NCBI RefSeq assembly: GCF_003721225.1
Contig: NZ_RIZI01000192.1
Coordinates: 3,064 to 67,063 of the forward strand
DNA: 64,000 bases
Direction: 5' to 3'
Source of the DNA: Acidithiobacillus sulfuriphilus
Lineage (GTDB): Bacteria; Pseudomonadota; Gammaproteobacteria; Acidithiobacillales; Acidithiobacillaceae
The position numbers and the translations under genes are program-made. Shown here piece by piece: positions 28,536 to 39,100 of this stretch. The notes below the pieces were generated by a model. That model was given only the letters and a program-made list of their open reading frames with translations. It searched no databases and was not told the DNA's origin. The stretch's first letter is position 1; each line of letters starts with the position of its first letter.

Positions 28536-29413
28536 TCCCTTGGGGTCAGGAAGCGCTCGCGCAGCTCGGCCTCCGGGCTGCCGGGTTCACCCTGCCAGTC
28601 ATAGAGCCACTCGGCCAGGGGCGGCAGCGACATGAGGATACTCTCGGTGCGCCCCCCCGACTGCAGGCCAAAGAGGGTGCCACGATCATAGACCAGGTTG
28701 AACTCCACATAACGCCCGCGCCGCAAGCCCTGGAAATGCCGTTCCCGCTCGCCGTATGGCAGATGGCGGCGGCGCTCGACGATGGGCAGATAAGCGGGCA
28801 GGAAGCTCTCCGCCGCCGCTTCCCAAAAGGCCTGCAATTTCTCACCGTCGCCGTGCAGATCATCAAAGAAGATACCGCCCACCCCGCGCATCTCACCGCG
28901 GTGTTTGATGAAGAAATACTCGTCGCACCAGGCCTTGAAGCGGGGATAGAAAAGAAAGTCATGGCGATCACAGGCGGCCTTGAGGGTGCAGTGGAAATGC
29001 CGCGCGTCCTCTTCAAAGCCATAAATGGGCGTAAGATCGGCCCCGCCGCCGAACCACCACAGATCGCCCGCCGAGAAGAAACGGTAGTTCATGTGCACGA
29101 TGGGGACGTAGGGATTGCGCGGGTGCAACACCAGGGACACCCCCAGGGCCGTAAAGGGCCGGCCCGCCAGCTCCGGGCGATGGGCCGTGGCCGAAGGCGG
29201 CAACTGCCCGCCGCTCACCCGCGAAAAGTTCACCCCCCCCTTCTCGAAAAGGGCCCCGTCGCTGATCACCCGCGTCCGTCCTCCGCCGCCCGCCGGGCGC
29301 TCCCAGAGATCCTCGCGAAAACGCGCTCCCCCGTCCGTCGCTTCGAGCACCGCACAAATCCGGTCCTGCAGTCCCAGCAGGAATCGCTCCATCTCGTCAA
29401 CCTGAGGTGGCAT
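28526..29413 (-). CDS. hemF: Oxygen-dependent coproporphyrinogen III oxidase
   Basis: The 295-residue enzyme decarboxylates coproporphyrinogen III to protoporphyrinogen IX using O2. Conserved segments include [36 protein letters not shown] with the family His, [18 protein letters not shown] and [34 protein letters not shown] 29413 ([11 protein letters not shown]) was selected for AAGGAGAAAATA upstream; a longer frame to 29605 is not conserved. Oxygen-dependent haem synthesis indicates an aerobic lifestyle. Confidence 0.95.
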   Translation of the reverse strand: MPPQVDEMERFLLGLQDRICAVLEATDGGARFREDLWERPAGGGGRTRVISDGALFEKGGVNFSRVSGGQLPPSATAHRPELAGRPFTALGVSLVLHPRNPYVPIVHMNYRFFSAGDLWWFGGGADLTPIYGFEEDARHFHCTLKAACDRHDFLFYPRFKAWCDEYFFIKHRGEMRGVGGIFFDDLHGDGEKLQAFWEAAAESFLPAYLPIVERRRHLPYGERERHFQGLRRGRYVEFNLVYDRGTLFGLQSGGRTESILMSLPPLAEWLYDWQGEPGSPEAELRERFLTPRDWL

Positions 29414-29432
29414 TATTTTCTCCTTACCCCAA

Positions 29433-29990
29433 TCAAGACCGCAAAACACGCCCACTGCGGGCATCCACAATGCGGCTCGCCTGTCGTGCTCCCCCCAATT
29501 GCCCCGGCAACACCACCAGCCGCCCGAAATAGCGATGCAATTGGTGGCGGGACCGGGCCGGTACCTTGCCGGCAGGATTGGCGCTGGTGGAGATGATGGC
29601 GCCATGGAAGGCGCGGCAGAGGGCGACGACGCCGGGATGCCGGCTCACCCGCACGGCCACGTCCGGATGTCGCCCCCGCAACCAGACCGGGGCGCGGCGC
29701 GAGCCCGGCAAGACCAGGGTCGTTCCCGGCCAGAGGGTGGCCATACGCTCCTGAACCTCCGTCTGTTGCCAGACTGCGCAATAGGCCTCGGCCTGGGAAA
29801 ATCGACCGGCCACCAGAAGGAGTCCTTTCTTTTGGGAACGCCCCTTCACCGCCAGGAGCCGCTTCACGGCGCGCCGATTGCGCGGGTCGCAGCCCAGGCC
29901 CCACACCCCCTCCGTGGGGTAGGCGATGACCGCGCCCCGGCGCAGGGCCGCCACCGCACGCCGCAAGCTCCGCCGCGAAGGGCCTTTCAT
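29433..29990 (-). CDS. tsaC: Threonylcarbamoyl-AMP synthase (TsaC/YrdC)
   Basis: The 185-residue product makes threonylcarbamoyl-AMP for the t6A37 modification of tRNAs decoding ANN codons. It shows [17 protein letters not shown], the KxR motif in [14 protein letters not shown] and the STSANPAGK motif (SxN). Its short length without the C-terminal Sua5 domain fits TsaC. It lies 19 bases upstream of hemF in the same direction and 28 bases downstream of purD. Confidence 0.92.
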   Translation of the reverse strand: MKGPSRRSLRRAVAALRRGAVIAYPTEGVWGLGCDPRNRRAVKRLLAVKGRSQKKGLLLVAGRFSQAEAYCAVWQQTEVQERMATLWPGTTLVLPGSRRAPVWLRGRHPDVAVRVSRHPGVVALCRAFHGAIISTSANPAGKVPARSRHQLHRYFGRLVVLPGQLGGARQASRIVDARSGRVLRS

Positions 29991-30018
29991 CGTGGATTCG
30001 CCACTGCCGTTTTACGCT

Positions 30019-31284
30019 TCATCTCCCCCGCTGCAGGGCGCGATGGCCGATGTCGTGGCGGTATTGCATCCCCGGCCAGCGAATGGCCCCCGCCCTGGCG
30101 TAGGCCCGCGCCGCTGCTTCAGCCAGGCTCGCACCCAGGGCGGTCACTCCCAGGACCCGCCCCCCGGCGGTGACGACGGCGCCGTCCTGAGCCGCCGTGC
30201 CCGCATGGAAGATCTTGACATCGGGGTCATCCGCCAAAGGCAGACCGAGGATCGCGTCGCCGTTGCGCGGCGCATCGGGGTAACCCGCCGCTGCCAGCAC
30301 CACACAGAGCGCCGGACGCGGATCCCAGTCGAGGGTGGGCGGCAGGGTATCGCCCGCCGCCGCCGCCCGCAACAGGGCAAAGAGGTCCGAACGCAAACGC
30401 ATCAGCAAAGGCTGGGTCTCGGGGTCGCCCAGGCGGCAGTTGAACTCCAGCACCTTGGGCCCCTGAGCGGTGACCATGATCCCGGCGTAAAGGAAGCCCC
30501 GATAGGGCAGGCCATCCGCAAGGAGGCCCCGCGCCGCCGGCCGCATCACCTCGCGCAGGACCCGCTCGCCCATGGCGGCATCGAGGACCGGCGCCGGCGA
30601 GTAGGCGCCCATCCCGCCGGTGTTGGGGCCCAGATCGCCGTCCAGCAGCCGCTTGTGATCCTGGGAACCGGCCAGCGGCAGGACCTGCCCATCCACCAGG
30701 ACGGCAATGAAGCTCGCCTCTTCGCCATGAAGGAATTCCTCCACCACGATAGGCCCCCAGGCCAGGAACTGCTCTGCCGCCGCCTGGGCTTGGTCGTGGC
30801 TCAGGGCCACTACCACCCCTTTACCCGCCGCGAGGCCATCGGCCTTGACCACCACCGGCAGGGTGTGCTGGCGGATATACCGCTGTGCCCCCCCTAGCTC
30901 GGCAAAGCGCCGATAGCTTGCCGTCGGGATCTGGTGGCGCTGTAGGAACTCCTTGGCAAAGACCTTGCTCCCTTCCAGTTGCGCCGCTGCCGCGTCGGGG
31001 CCGAAGACCGGCAGACCCGCCCGGCGCAAGCGATCCCCCACCCCCGCCACCAGGGGCGCTTCGGGCCCGATGACCACCAGCTCCACCCCGCGCGCGAAGG
31101 CGGCCGCCACCAGCCCCTCGGCATCCGTCGCGGCAATGGCGAGATTCTCCACCCCGGCTTCGGCGGCCGTCCCCGGGTTGCCGGGCGCGCAATAGACCCG
31201 CTCCACCAATGGCGACTGGGCGAGCTTCCAGGCGATGGCGTGCTCCCGCCCGCCGCTGCCCAGGACCAGAACCTTGGCACCCAT
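30019..31284 (-). CDS. purD: Phosphoribosylamine-glycine ligase (GAR synthetase)
   Basis: The 421-residue ATP-grasp enzyme catalyses the second step of purine synthesis. It begins [23 protein letters not shown] and has [19 protein letters not shown] in the ATP-binding region. Also visible are [44 protein letters not shown] and [31 protein letters not shown] 31284 was chosen because GAGGAGGGA lies just upstream; ATG 31302 is a six-codon longer alternative that overlaps purH. It follows purH directly. Confidence 0.94.
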   Translation of the reverse strand: MGAKVLVLGSGGREHAIAWKLAQSPLVERVYCAPGNPGTAAEAGVENLAIAATDAEGLVAAAFARGVELVVIGPEAPLVAGVGDRLRRAGLPVFGPDAAAAQLEGSKVFAKEFLQRHQIPTASYRRFAELGGAQRYIRQHTLPVVVKADGLAAGKGVVVALSHDQAQAAAEQFLAWGPIVVEEFLHGEEASFIAVLVDGQVLPLAGSQDHKRLLDGDLGPNTGGMGAYSPAPVLDAAMGERVLREVMRPAARGLLADGLPYRGFLYAGIMVTAQGPKVLEFNCRLGDPETQPLLMRLRSDLFALLRAAAAGDTLPPTLDWDPRPALCVVLAAAGYPDAPRNGDAILGLPLADDPDVKIFHAGTAAQDGAVVTAGGRVLGVTALGASLAEAAARAYARAGAIRWPGMQYRHDIGHRALQRGR

Positions 31285-31294
31285 GCGTCCCTCC

Positions 31295-32860
31295 TCAACC
31301 ATGGCGGAAATGGCGCATGCTGGTGAAGATCATGGCAATGCCGTGCTCGTTGGCGCTGGCGATCACCTCCTCGTCGCGGATGGAGCCGCCGGGCTGGATG
31401 ATGGCCTTCACCCCGGCCGCCGCCGCCGCATCCACGCCGTCGCGGAAGGGGAAAAAAGCGTCGGAGGCCAGCGCCGCCCCATGCAGATCGAAGCCCAGCT
31501 CCAGGGCCTTGGCCGCGCCGCATTTGGCCGCGTCCACGCGGCTCATCTGTCCGGCGCCGATGCCCATGCTCTGCCCCTCGCGCACGTAGACAATGGCGTT
31601 GGAACGCACATGTTTGGCTACCCGCCAGGCAAAGGCCAGATCGCGGTGCTCCAGGGCCGTCGGAGCCCGTTCGCTGACCACCCGCCAAACGCTCTCATTC
31701 AGATCGCCCTGATCAAAATCCTGGACCAGCAGCCCGCCGCGCACGCGCTTGAAATCCCAGCCCGCGCCGCGCCAGTCGTTGTCCACCCCAAAGGCCAGCA
31801 CCCGCAGATTTTTCTTGCGGGCCAGAATGGCCTGCGCTTCGGGCAGGATCTCCGGCGCCAGCACCACCTCGGCAAACTGCTCCGCCACCAGTTGCGCCGT
31901 CTGCCCGTCCAGGGGCCGGTTGCAGGCAATGATCCCGCCAAAGGCCGAAACCGGATCACCGGCGAGCGCCCGCTGATAGGCCCCGAGCAGATCCATCGCC
32001 ACAGCCACGCCGCAGGGGTTGCCATGTTTGACGATGGCACAGGCGGGCTCGGCAAACTCCCGCACCAGATTCACTGCCGCATCGCTGTCGGCAATGTTGT
32101 TGTAGGACAGCTCCTTGCCCTGCAACTGCCGGGCCATGGCAATGCCTGTACCGCTGCCGTCGCTGTAAAAGGCCGCCTGCTGGTGCGGATTCTCGCCGTA
32201 ACGCAGGTCTTGCACTTTGCTGAAATGCAGGCTCAGGGTCTCGGGGAAGGTCTCCCGTGTCCCATCGGGCCGCAAGCTGGAGAGATAGTTGGCGATGGCG
32301 CCGTCATACTGCGCCGTATGGGCAAAGACCTTGCGCGCCAAGGCAAAGCGGGTAGCCGCCCCGACCCCGCCGCCACTCTGCTCCATCTCCCGCAGAACGA
32401 GGGCATAGTCGTCAGGGTCCACCAGGACGGTCACGCCCTCCCAGTTCTTGGCCGCCGCCCGCAGCATGGTAGGACCGCCGATGTCGATATTCTCCACGGC
32501 CTCGGCCAGGCTGCAGTCGGGCCGTGCTATGGTCTGCGCAAAAGGATAGAGATTGACGCAGAGGAGGTCGATGGGCGGGATATCGTGTTCGGCCATCTGG
32601 CGGAGATGCCCGGCTTCCCCGCGCTTGCCCAGCAGACCGCCGTGGATCTTGGGATGCAGGGTCTTGAGACGGCCTTCCAGCAACTCCGGAAAGCCCGTGT
32701 AATCCCCCACCTCCTGCACCTTCAGCCCCGCCGCCCGCAACGCCGTCGCCGTGCCTCCCGTGGACAGGATCTCTATCCCGAAGTCTGCCAAACGACGCGC
32801 AAAATCCACTATTCCGTGCTTGTCGGAGACGCTGATGAGCACCCTGCGTATCTCGCCCAT
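31295..32860 (-). CDS. purH: Bifunctional AICAR transformylase / IMP cyclohydrolase
   Basis: The 521-residue bifunctional enzyme performs the last two steps of IMP synthesis. The N-terminal MGS-like domain has [32 protein letters not shown]. The C-terminal transformylase domain has [32 protein letters not shown] and [30 protein letters not shown]. It is the first gene of the purH-purD-tsaC-hemF-pyrD run. It is divergent from the porin gene across a 238-base AT-rich gap that should hold its promoter. Confidence 0.96.
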   Translation of the reverse strand: MGEIRRVLISVSDKHGIVDFARRLADFGIEILSTGGTATALRAAGLKVQEVGDYTGFPELLEGRLKTLHPKIHGGLLGKRGEAGHLRQMAEHDIPPIDLLCVNLYPFAQTIARPDCSLAEAVENIDIGGPTMLRAAAKNWEGVTVLVDPDDYALVLREMEQSGGGVGAATRFALARKVFAHTAQYDGAIANYLSSLRPDGTRETFPETLSLHFSKVQDLRYGENPHQQAAFYSDGSGTGIAMARQLQGKELSYNNIADSDAAVNLVREFAEPACAIVKHGNPCGVAVAMDLLGAYQRALAGDPVSAFGGIIACNRPLDGQTAQLVAEQFAEVVLAPEILPEAQAILARKKNLRVLAFGVDNDWRGAGWDFKRVRGGLLVQDFDQGDLNESVWRVVSERAPTALEHRDLAFAWRVAKHVRSNAIVYVREGQSMGIGAGQMSRVDAAKCGAAKALELGFDLHGAALASDAFFPFRDGVDAAAAAGVKAIIQPGGSIRDEEVIASANEHGIAMIFTSMRHFRHG

Positions 32861-33070
32861 GTACTACTACCCCCATGGAAAAGGCCGAGTTTACGCCCCC
32901 GTCCCAAAAGACGGCAAGGGCGGGACGACGGTAAAAATTGCCTGTTGATTAACGCAACTTTGTTGCATATATTTTCCATGCACGGCATGCGGCGGTAATA
33001 TGTTGATGCATTGCGGGAAAGCATCCCGTCCATGAACCAGCCGTGCCTTGACCAGTGGAAAGGCAAATAT

Positions 33071-33089
33071 GATAATAGCAATCATTATT
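33071..33089 (+). promoter_or_regulatory. Fur-box-like sequence upstream of the porin gene
   Basis: GATAATAGCAATCATTATT matches 15 of 19 positions of the classic Fur box (GATAATGATAATCATTATC). It lies 10 bases before the annotated porin ATG in an AT-rich stretch that stands out from the GC-rich surroundings. Iron-dependent repression of the porin is inferred. Confidence 0.5.
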
Positions 33090-33098
33090 ATTTAATAG

Positions 33099-34367
33099 AT
33101 GAAATTGCCCATGCGTTCATCCCTTCGCCCCCTAGCTACGGCCATCCTCTTCGCCTTCAGCGATCTGAGCCTCGCCCACCCCGTCATGGCCGAGACCGAT
33201 CCCGCCGCCGAAGGCAATGGGGCCATCCCCAACATCAACGCCCTTTCCGCGCAGTATCTACCGGCTTACAGCCGCATCGTTGACGGTCTGTCCTGGGCCG
33301 GCCACGTCGACTCGGAAATCTTTTCCAATTATTCGGGGGGCGTTCGGCGCGGTAGCGAACCCAACATCGTCGGCCAGTTCGGTTTAGAGTACGACACCCG
33401 GAAGGCGGAACTTTGGCGAGGCGGGAAACTCACCTTCTCGGTCATGGGCATCTACAGCGGCGGGGTGCAGCCCGGCTACAGCGGCGACATCCAGACGGCC
33501 AGCAACATCTGGGCGCCGTCGGCGCTGCGCATCTACGACGCCGCCTACCGGCAAAGATTCACCCATTGGCTCAACGCCCGCATCGGCATCACCGACATCA
33601 ATTATTACTTCGATGTCACCGGCAATGCCCTGCAGTTGGTCAATTCTTCCTTCGGGATCAATCCCACCCTGACCGCCAATGTCCCGGGCACCGCCACCTT
33701 CCCCTACTCCGGCCTGGGGGCCATGGTTGGGGTTCACGGCGCCATGTGGAGCAGCAAGGCGGGGGTTTTCCAAGGCGACCCGCAACATCGTGGATCCGCC
33801 TTTGAGCGCGGCTACATGGCCCTCTGGGAGGGCGGAATACACTGGGGCGAGAAGGGCGACGACGATCCCGATAACGACGCCGACGATTACGGCAAATATA
33901 TCTTGAAGATCGGAGCCTGGCGCTACGAACAGCCCCACCCGGACCTCCCCGGCCTCTCCCCTTCCACCGCCGGGGTCTATGCCGTGGCCGAAGGCAACTG
34001 GGAAGTCCCCGGCGACCGCGACCTGGGCGCCTTCGTGCAGATGGGCGGCGCCCCCCAGGACTTCAATCCCGTGCCCTGGTATCTGGGCGTGGGCCTACGC
34101 CTGGGCCATCCCTTCCCGGGCCGGCGTGACGACAGCCTCTCCATCGGCATGGCCCGGGCCTGGCTGCGCAGCGGCCCCGTGGCCGCTGGCCTAGGGGTGG
34201 AAGCGGGTGCCGTACATGCCGCCGAAACCGCCTACGAGATCACCTATGCCGCCAAACTCAGCCCCCATCTCACCCTGCAGCCGGATATCCAATACATCAC
34301 CCATCCCGGCGGCATGGAACCCAATGCCACGGTAGGCATCCTACGCTTGCACATCGAATTCTTTTGA
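33099..34367 (+). CDS. OprB-family carbohydrate-type porin
   Basis: The 422-residue product has a signal peptide (SLRPLATAILFAFSDLSLAHPVMA) and a C-terminus ending in an aromatic residue (LRLHIEFF), as in outer-membrane beta-barrels. The body has OprB features such as LRIYDAAYRQRFTHWLNARIGITDINYYFDVTG and YKILKIGAWRYEQ-type strands (KYILKIGAWRYEQPHPD). OprB proteins form glucose-selective channels, but many members have other substrates. The start is uncertain: no good Shine-Dalgarno precedes ATG 33099 or ATG 33111. A Fur-box-like site directly upstream hints at iron regulation instead of sugar control. It is a single-gene unit followed by REP elements. Confidence 0.8.
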   Translation: MKLPMRSSLRPLATAILFAFSDLSLAHPVMAETDPAAEGNGAIPNINALSAQYLPAYSRIVDGLSWAGHVDSEIFSNYSGGVRRGSEPNIVGQFGLEYDTRKAELWRGGKLTFSVMGIYSGGVQPGYSGDIQTASNIWAPSALRIYDAAYRQRFTHWLNARIGITDINYYFDVTGNALQLVNSSFGINPTLTANVPGTATFPYSGLGAMVGVHGAMWSSKAGVFQGDPQHRGSAFERGYMALWEGGIHWGEKGDDDPDNDADDYGKYILKIGAWRYEQPHPDLPGLSPSTAGVYAVAEGNWEVPGDRDLGAFVQMGGAPQDFNPVPWYLGVGLRLGHPFPGRRDDSLSIGMARAWLRSGPVAAGLGVEAGAVHAAETAYEITYAAKLSPHLTLQPDIQYITHPGGMEPNATVGILRLHIEFF

Positions 34368-34420
34368 ATCTGACGATCATGCGCTACGGCACACCCAGGC
34401 GTCATGAAACGCGGCGGAAA

Positions 34421-34522
34421 CCGTAGGAGCGGCCCATGGCCGCGACCTAAACCCGTGGACAAGAAAATGCGCGCCTGATTACGAACGGATGATTTTGTCG
34501 CGGCCATGGGCCGCTCCTACGG
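34421..34522. repeat. Pair of inverted REP elements (BIME-like)
   Basis: A 25-base sequence at 34421-34445 (beginning CCGTAGGAGCGGCCC) is repeated as its exact reverse complement at 34498-34522, with 52 bases between. Each copy contains its own small palindrome (CGGCCCATGGCCG). The GTAGGAGCGG start and short hairpin are typical of gammaproteobacterial REP sequences. The pair fills the gap between the convergent porin and efflux genes, where it may also end transcription or protect mRNA. Confidence 0.8.
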
Positions 34523-34577
34523 ATATTGCGAAGGCAGCAGGATCATTGTTTCCCATGAAAACGGCCGTTGGCATCCA

Positions 34578-35831
34578 CTAACGCGCTGGTGCCACCCCTT
34601 CACTCCACAAAACATGGGCGTCGAGCAAGAGCCCATAAGTGGCCTGCAGGGCCGCCAGCCGTGCCTCCAAAGCCGCCACTGCCGCCACCCGCGCTTGGCG
34701 GCGCGCCAGCAGGAGCCGCTGCAAGTCCACCTCCCCCAGGGCATAGGCACGCTGCATCATCTGCGCTTGGCCGGTCATGGCGGCCGCAGCCCGCTGGGCT
34801 GCCAAAAAAGCCGCATGGTTTCCGGCCACCGCCTGCATCTGGCTGGCTACCCGAGCCACCAGCATCTGCCGCCCTGCGGCCAGATGATCTTCCGCCACCC
34901 GCAGCAGCGCCTGGGTGCGCGCCTGCTCCTGGCCACGCCGGGGACCGGGAATGGGCATGGTGATCATTCCACCCCCGATCCTTTCGTCGCCGCCGCGCTC
35001 GGAGGCCACAAAGACTGCCAAGGTTGGATCCGGCCAGCGTTCGGCCCGCGCCCGCGCCGCCGTCACCCGCGCCCTGGCCACCGCCATTTCCAGTACCTGC
35101 AAGCGCGGGCTGTCCGTCAATACCGCCTGGCGCAAGTCCCCTAGCGCGCCAGTGGGAGGCTGGGGATCACTGAGAGGCGGCGGTGATTGCGTCCCCACGG
35201 CGGGAAAGCGTCCATTCAGGACCGCCAGGGCCATGTCTTTACGGGTCCGCGCTTCCACAACGCTGCGCGTGATGTCCTCCACGTCGGCCTCGGCCGCCTG
35301 CACATCCATGCGCGCCGCATCTCCCGCCTGGAGCCGTTTCTGCACCGCCGCCAGGTTCTCCTCGGCCAAACGCTGCTGCTCCACCAGCAGGCGCTCCCGC
35401 TCTACGCTACCCAGCCAGTCCAGCCAACTTCCCAGCAACTCATGGGCCAGACCCAGGCGCGCATCGGCAAAACCGGCACGAGCCACGCCCTCCCCCGCGG
35501 CACCAATCTGTCGATCCAGCGCGGCCTTGCCTGGTAAGCGCACAGGGCGTTGCAGGGTCGTCCACCATTCGCCGTAATCACCCATGCCGCGGACCCAGCG
35601 GGACTGCCCCTGGACCTGCACGGAAAACTCGTAAGGGCCGCTGGCCAACTCCTGTGCCTCGTAGCGTGCCACCCCCTGCTGATCCTGCGCCGCCGCCCAT
35701 ACGGGGCTCTGCGCCAAGGCCTGCCGCACCTGTTCCGCCGCCGGCAGGTCCGGAGGGGAAAAGGCCATCGCCGGAGCCTCCGGCGGGGCGGCCAGCAGCA
35801 GAAACAGCACGGCAAGCATGCGCTTTCTCAT
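34578..35831 (-). CDS. TolC-family (CusC/CzcC-like) outer membrane channel of a heavy-metal efflux system
   Basis: The 417-residue product has a signal peptide (MLAVLFLLLAAPPEAPAMA) and a long helical body with two efflux-protein repeats. Examples are RLLVEQQRLAEENLAAVQKRLQAGDAARMDVQAAEAD and RLQVLEMAVARARVTAARARAERWPDPTLAVFV. ATGA overlap with the DUF3240 gene and its position at the end of the RND operon identify it as the channel of the pump. A short protein for the family, it lacks an obvious lipid-attachment Cys. Confidence 0.86.
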   Translation of the reverse strand: MRKRMLAVLFLLLAAPPEAPAMAFSPPDLPAAEQVRQALAQSPVWAAAQDQQGVARYEAQELASGPYEFSVQVQGQSRWVRGMGDYGEWWTTLQRPVRLPGKAALDRQIGAAGEGVARAGFADARLGLAHELLGSWLDWLGSVERERLLVEQQRLAEENLAAVQKRLQAGDAARMDVQAAEADVEDITRSVVEARTRKDMALAVLNGRFPAVGTQSPPPLSDPQPPTGALGDLRQAVLTDSPRLQVLEMAVARARVTAARARAERWPDPTLAVFVASERGGDERIGGGMITMPIPGPRRGQEQARTQALLRVAEDHLAAGRQMLVARVASQMQAVAGNHAAFLAAQRAAAAMTGQAQMMQRAYALGEVDLQRLLLARRQARVAAVAALEARLAALQATYGLLLDAHVLWSEGVAPAR

Positions 35832-36133
35832 ATTGCCCCCGCTGCAGGCAATGCCTGTATCCAGTAATGCAAACCTGCCCCCGCAAAACGCGCGCGCAGC
35901 CGGGCCAGAATCTCCTGGCCCACCGCCCCGCTAAGGAGGGCCTGCACCTGCACCCGCCGCGCCCGCCCCAACACCTGTTCCTGCGCATCGAGGCGGTCCA
36001 GCCCCACACCATGGGCAAACAAGGCGGTACTGGTAAACTGCTGCACGCCCTCCGTCAGCAGCAAAATGTCCAATACTTCCTCTCCCAGGGACTCCGGAAG
36101 CAGGAGCGTCAACAAACAAAATTCCTCAGACAT
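35828..36133 (-). CDS. DUF3240 protein of a metal efflux operon
   Basis: The 101-residue product (MSEEFCLLTLLLPESLGEEVLDILL through VQVQALLSGAVGQEILARLRARFAGAGLHYWI) matches the small DUF3240 family found with CzcA/CusA-type pumps. Its fold looks like an alpha-beta PII-like or ferredoxin-like domain, which could sense metal or nucleotide, but the function is unknown. ATG 36133 overlaps the end of the RND gene by eight bases; the longer frame to 36295 lies inside that gene. Confidence 0.8.
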   Translation of the reverse strand: MSEEFCLLTLLLPESLGEEVLDILLLTEGVQQFTSTALFAHGVGLDRLDAQEQVLGRARRVQVQALLSGAVGQEILARLRARFAGAGLHYWIQALPAAGAI

Positions 36134-39100
36134 GGCGTTTCTCCCCTTTGCCAAAGGCAAAGCGCCGGTACAGGATCGGCAGAATGAGCAAGGTGAGGCT
36201 GGTGGCCGTGAGCAGACCGCCGATGACGACAATGGCCAAAGGCCGCTGAATCTCGGCCCCTGGACCTGAGGCAAAGAGCAGGGGAATAAGGCCAAAGGCG
36301 GTAATGGACGCGGTCATCAGCACCGGCCGCAGACGCCGTCGCGCACCCTGCCGGACCACTTCGGCTAGGACCAGTCCCTGTGCATGCAACTGATTGAAAT
36401 AACTGACCATAACCACCCCGTTGAGGACCGCGATACCGAGCAGCGCAATGAAGCCCACCGACGCGGGCACCGAAAGATATTCCCCCGTCAGCCACAGCGC
36501 AAAGATCCCGCCCACCAGCGCAAAGGGAATATTGCTCATAATGAGCAACGCCTGACGCAGCGAGCGGAAGGTGAGGTAGAGGAGGAAAAAAATGATCCCC
36601 AGCGCCACCGGCACCACCACCGCGAGGCGTTTTGCCGCGCGCTGCTGGTTTTCGAACTGCCCGCCAAAGTTCAGGCGATAGCCGGTGGGCAAAGGCACCT
36701 GCTGCGCGATCCGCTGTTTGGCCTCGTCCACAAAACCCACCAGATCCCGGCCCTTCACCTGGGTCATGACCACCCGGTAGCGACTGCCCATCTCCCGCTC
36801 CACCTTCACCGGCCCATCGGCCCGCCGCAAATGAGCGACGGCCGCCAGGGCGATGGCCTGTCCGTCGGGCAGAACCAGGCGCAGACGGGAAAAATCCGCC
36901 GGGGAGGCGCGCAAGTCCTCGGGCCCCCGCACCTGCAAGGGCGTGCGCCGCACCCCCTCCATCACCACCCCCGCCACGCGGCCTTGCACATAAGCGCGCA
37001 GGGCGTCCTCGATGGCATCGACGGAAAGGCCGAAGCGACCCGCCGCCAGGCGGTCGATAACCACCTCCTCGTATTGCACCCCCTCATTCCGGGCCGTGTA
37101 GACATCCTTGGCCCCAGGGATGCCCTGCAACACCGTTTCCACCTGCCCGGAAAGTCGCTCCAGGGTGGCCAGGTCTGGTCCGAAGATTTTTACCGCCACA
37201 TCCCCCCGCACCCCAGAAAGCATCTCCGCGACGCGCATCTCGATGGGTTGGGTGAAGCTGAACTGCACGCCGGGGAACTCCTCCAGGACCTTGCGCAGGG
37301 CGTCTATGAGCGCCGCTTTGTCGCGCACCCGCCAACGCTCCCGGGGCTGCAAGACCAGAAAGGTATCCGTCTCGTTGAGGCCCATGGGATCCAGACCGAT
37401 CTCGTCGGCGCCGGTGCGTGCCACGATGCGCTCCACCTCCGGTACCTGCGCCAGAATCGCCCGCTGGATACGCAGATTGAGCGTTTCATTGGCGGCCAGG
37501 CTGATGGAAGGCAGGGTTTCCAGGCCAATGACCACCGTTCCCTCGTCCATCTGCGGCATAAAGGTCTTGCCCACCTGGGTATACGCAAAGACCGCCGCCA
37601 GCAGGAGCAACATTGCCGGAAACACCACCCATGCGGGCCGGCCCAGGGCACCGTTCAGCAGGCGCTGATACAGGACATCCACATGGCGCAACAACCAGGG
37701 ATCTTCCTGTTTCACTTTTTTCAGCAGATACGCACTGAGCACGGGAATGGCCGTGAGCGACAGCAGCAGGGAGGCCGCCAGGGCAAAGATGATGGTCAGC
37801 GCCACCGGGATGAAGAGCTTGCCCTCCAGACCCTGCAGGGTCAGTAGGGGCAAAAAGACGGTAATGATGATGAGCACGCCGACGCTGATGGGGGTCGCCA
37901 CCTCACGCACCGCCCGATAGATGAGGTGCAGACGCGGCAGCCTGCCCGCATAGGGATCGTGAGCCAGATGCTGGACGATATTCTCCACCACCACCACCGC
38001 CGCATCCACGAGCATGCCGATGGCAATGGCCAGCCCGCCCAGGCTCATGAGATTGGCCGAAAGCCCGAAATACTGCATGAGCAAAAAGGTCATCAAGGCG
38101 GCCAGCGGCAGAATCAGGGCGGCACTCAGCGCTGCCCGCAGATTCCCCAGGAAAACGAGCAACAAGAGGAGTACCAGCGCCACCGCCTCGGTCAGGGCCT
38201 TGCTCACCGTGTGCACGGCCTTGTTGACCAGATCCGCACGATTGTAAAAGGCCCGGATCTGCACGCCCTTGGGCAGGGTCGACCGCAGTTCCGCCAGACG
38301 GGCCTCCACTCCCTGCACCACCTGGCGGGCGTTGGCCCCGCGCAGCCCCAGCACCAGGCCCTCCACCGTCTCGCCGCGGCCGTTTTCCGTGACCGCCCCC
38401 AGGCGCGTGATGCTGCCGATGCGTAGTCCGGCAATGTCACCCACCCGCACCGGCACCCCCTCCCGGTTGGCCACCACGATGGCGGCCAGATCGGCGAGAT
38501 CGCGGATGCGCCCCTCCGCCCGCACCAGCAAGACCTCGCCGCCTTCCTCCAGACGCCCGGCGCCATCGTTGCGGTTGTTGATGTCCAGGGCCGTCGTCAG
38601 CGCGTCCATGGAAATCCCCGTCGCCGCCATGCGGGTCAGATCGGGCACCACCTCAAAACTTTTCAGTTCACCGCCGAGGACATTCACGTCCGCCACTCCC
38701 GGCACCGAGCGCAGGGCCGGGCGAATCACCCAGTCGAGGAGACTGCGCCGCTCCATGAGGGACAGCCCGCCCCCCTCCACGGTGAACATGAACATCTCGC
38801 CCAGGGGGGTGGTAATGGGCGCCAAACCCCCCGTCGTTCCCGCCGGCAGGCTGCCAAGAATGCCCGAGAGGCGCTCGGCCACCTGCTGCCGCGCCCAGTA
38901 GATGTCCGTGCCCTCGGCAAAGTCCACGGTGATGTCCGCCAGTCCGTATTTGCTCACCGAACGCAGCATGCTTTGCCGCGGCAGGCCCAGCATCTCCGTC
39001 TCGATGGGCTGGGTAATGCGGTTTTCCACCTCCTCCGGCGTCAGCCCCGGCACCTTCAGGATCAACTTGACCTGGGTGGTGGAGACATCGGGATAGGCGT

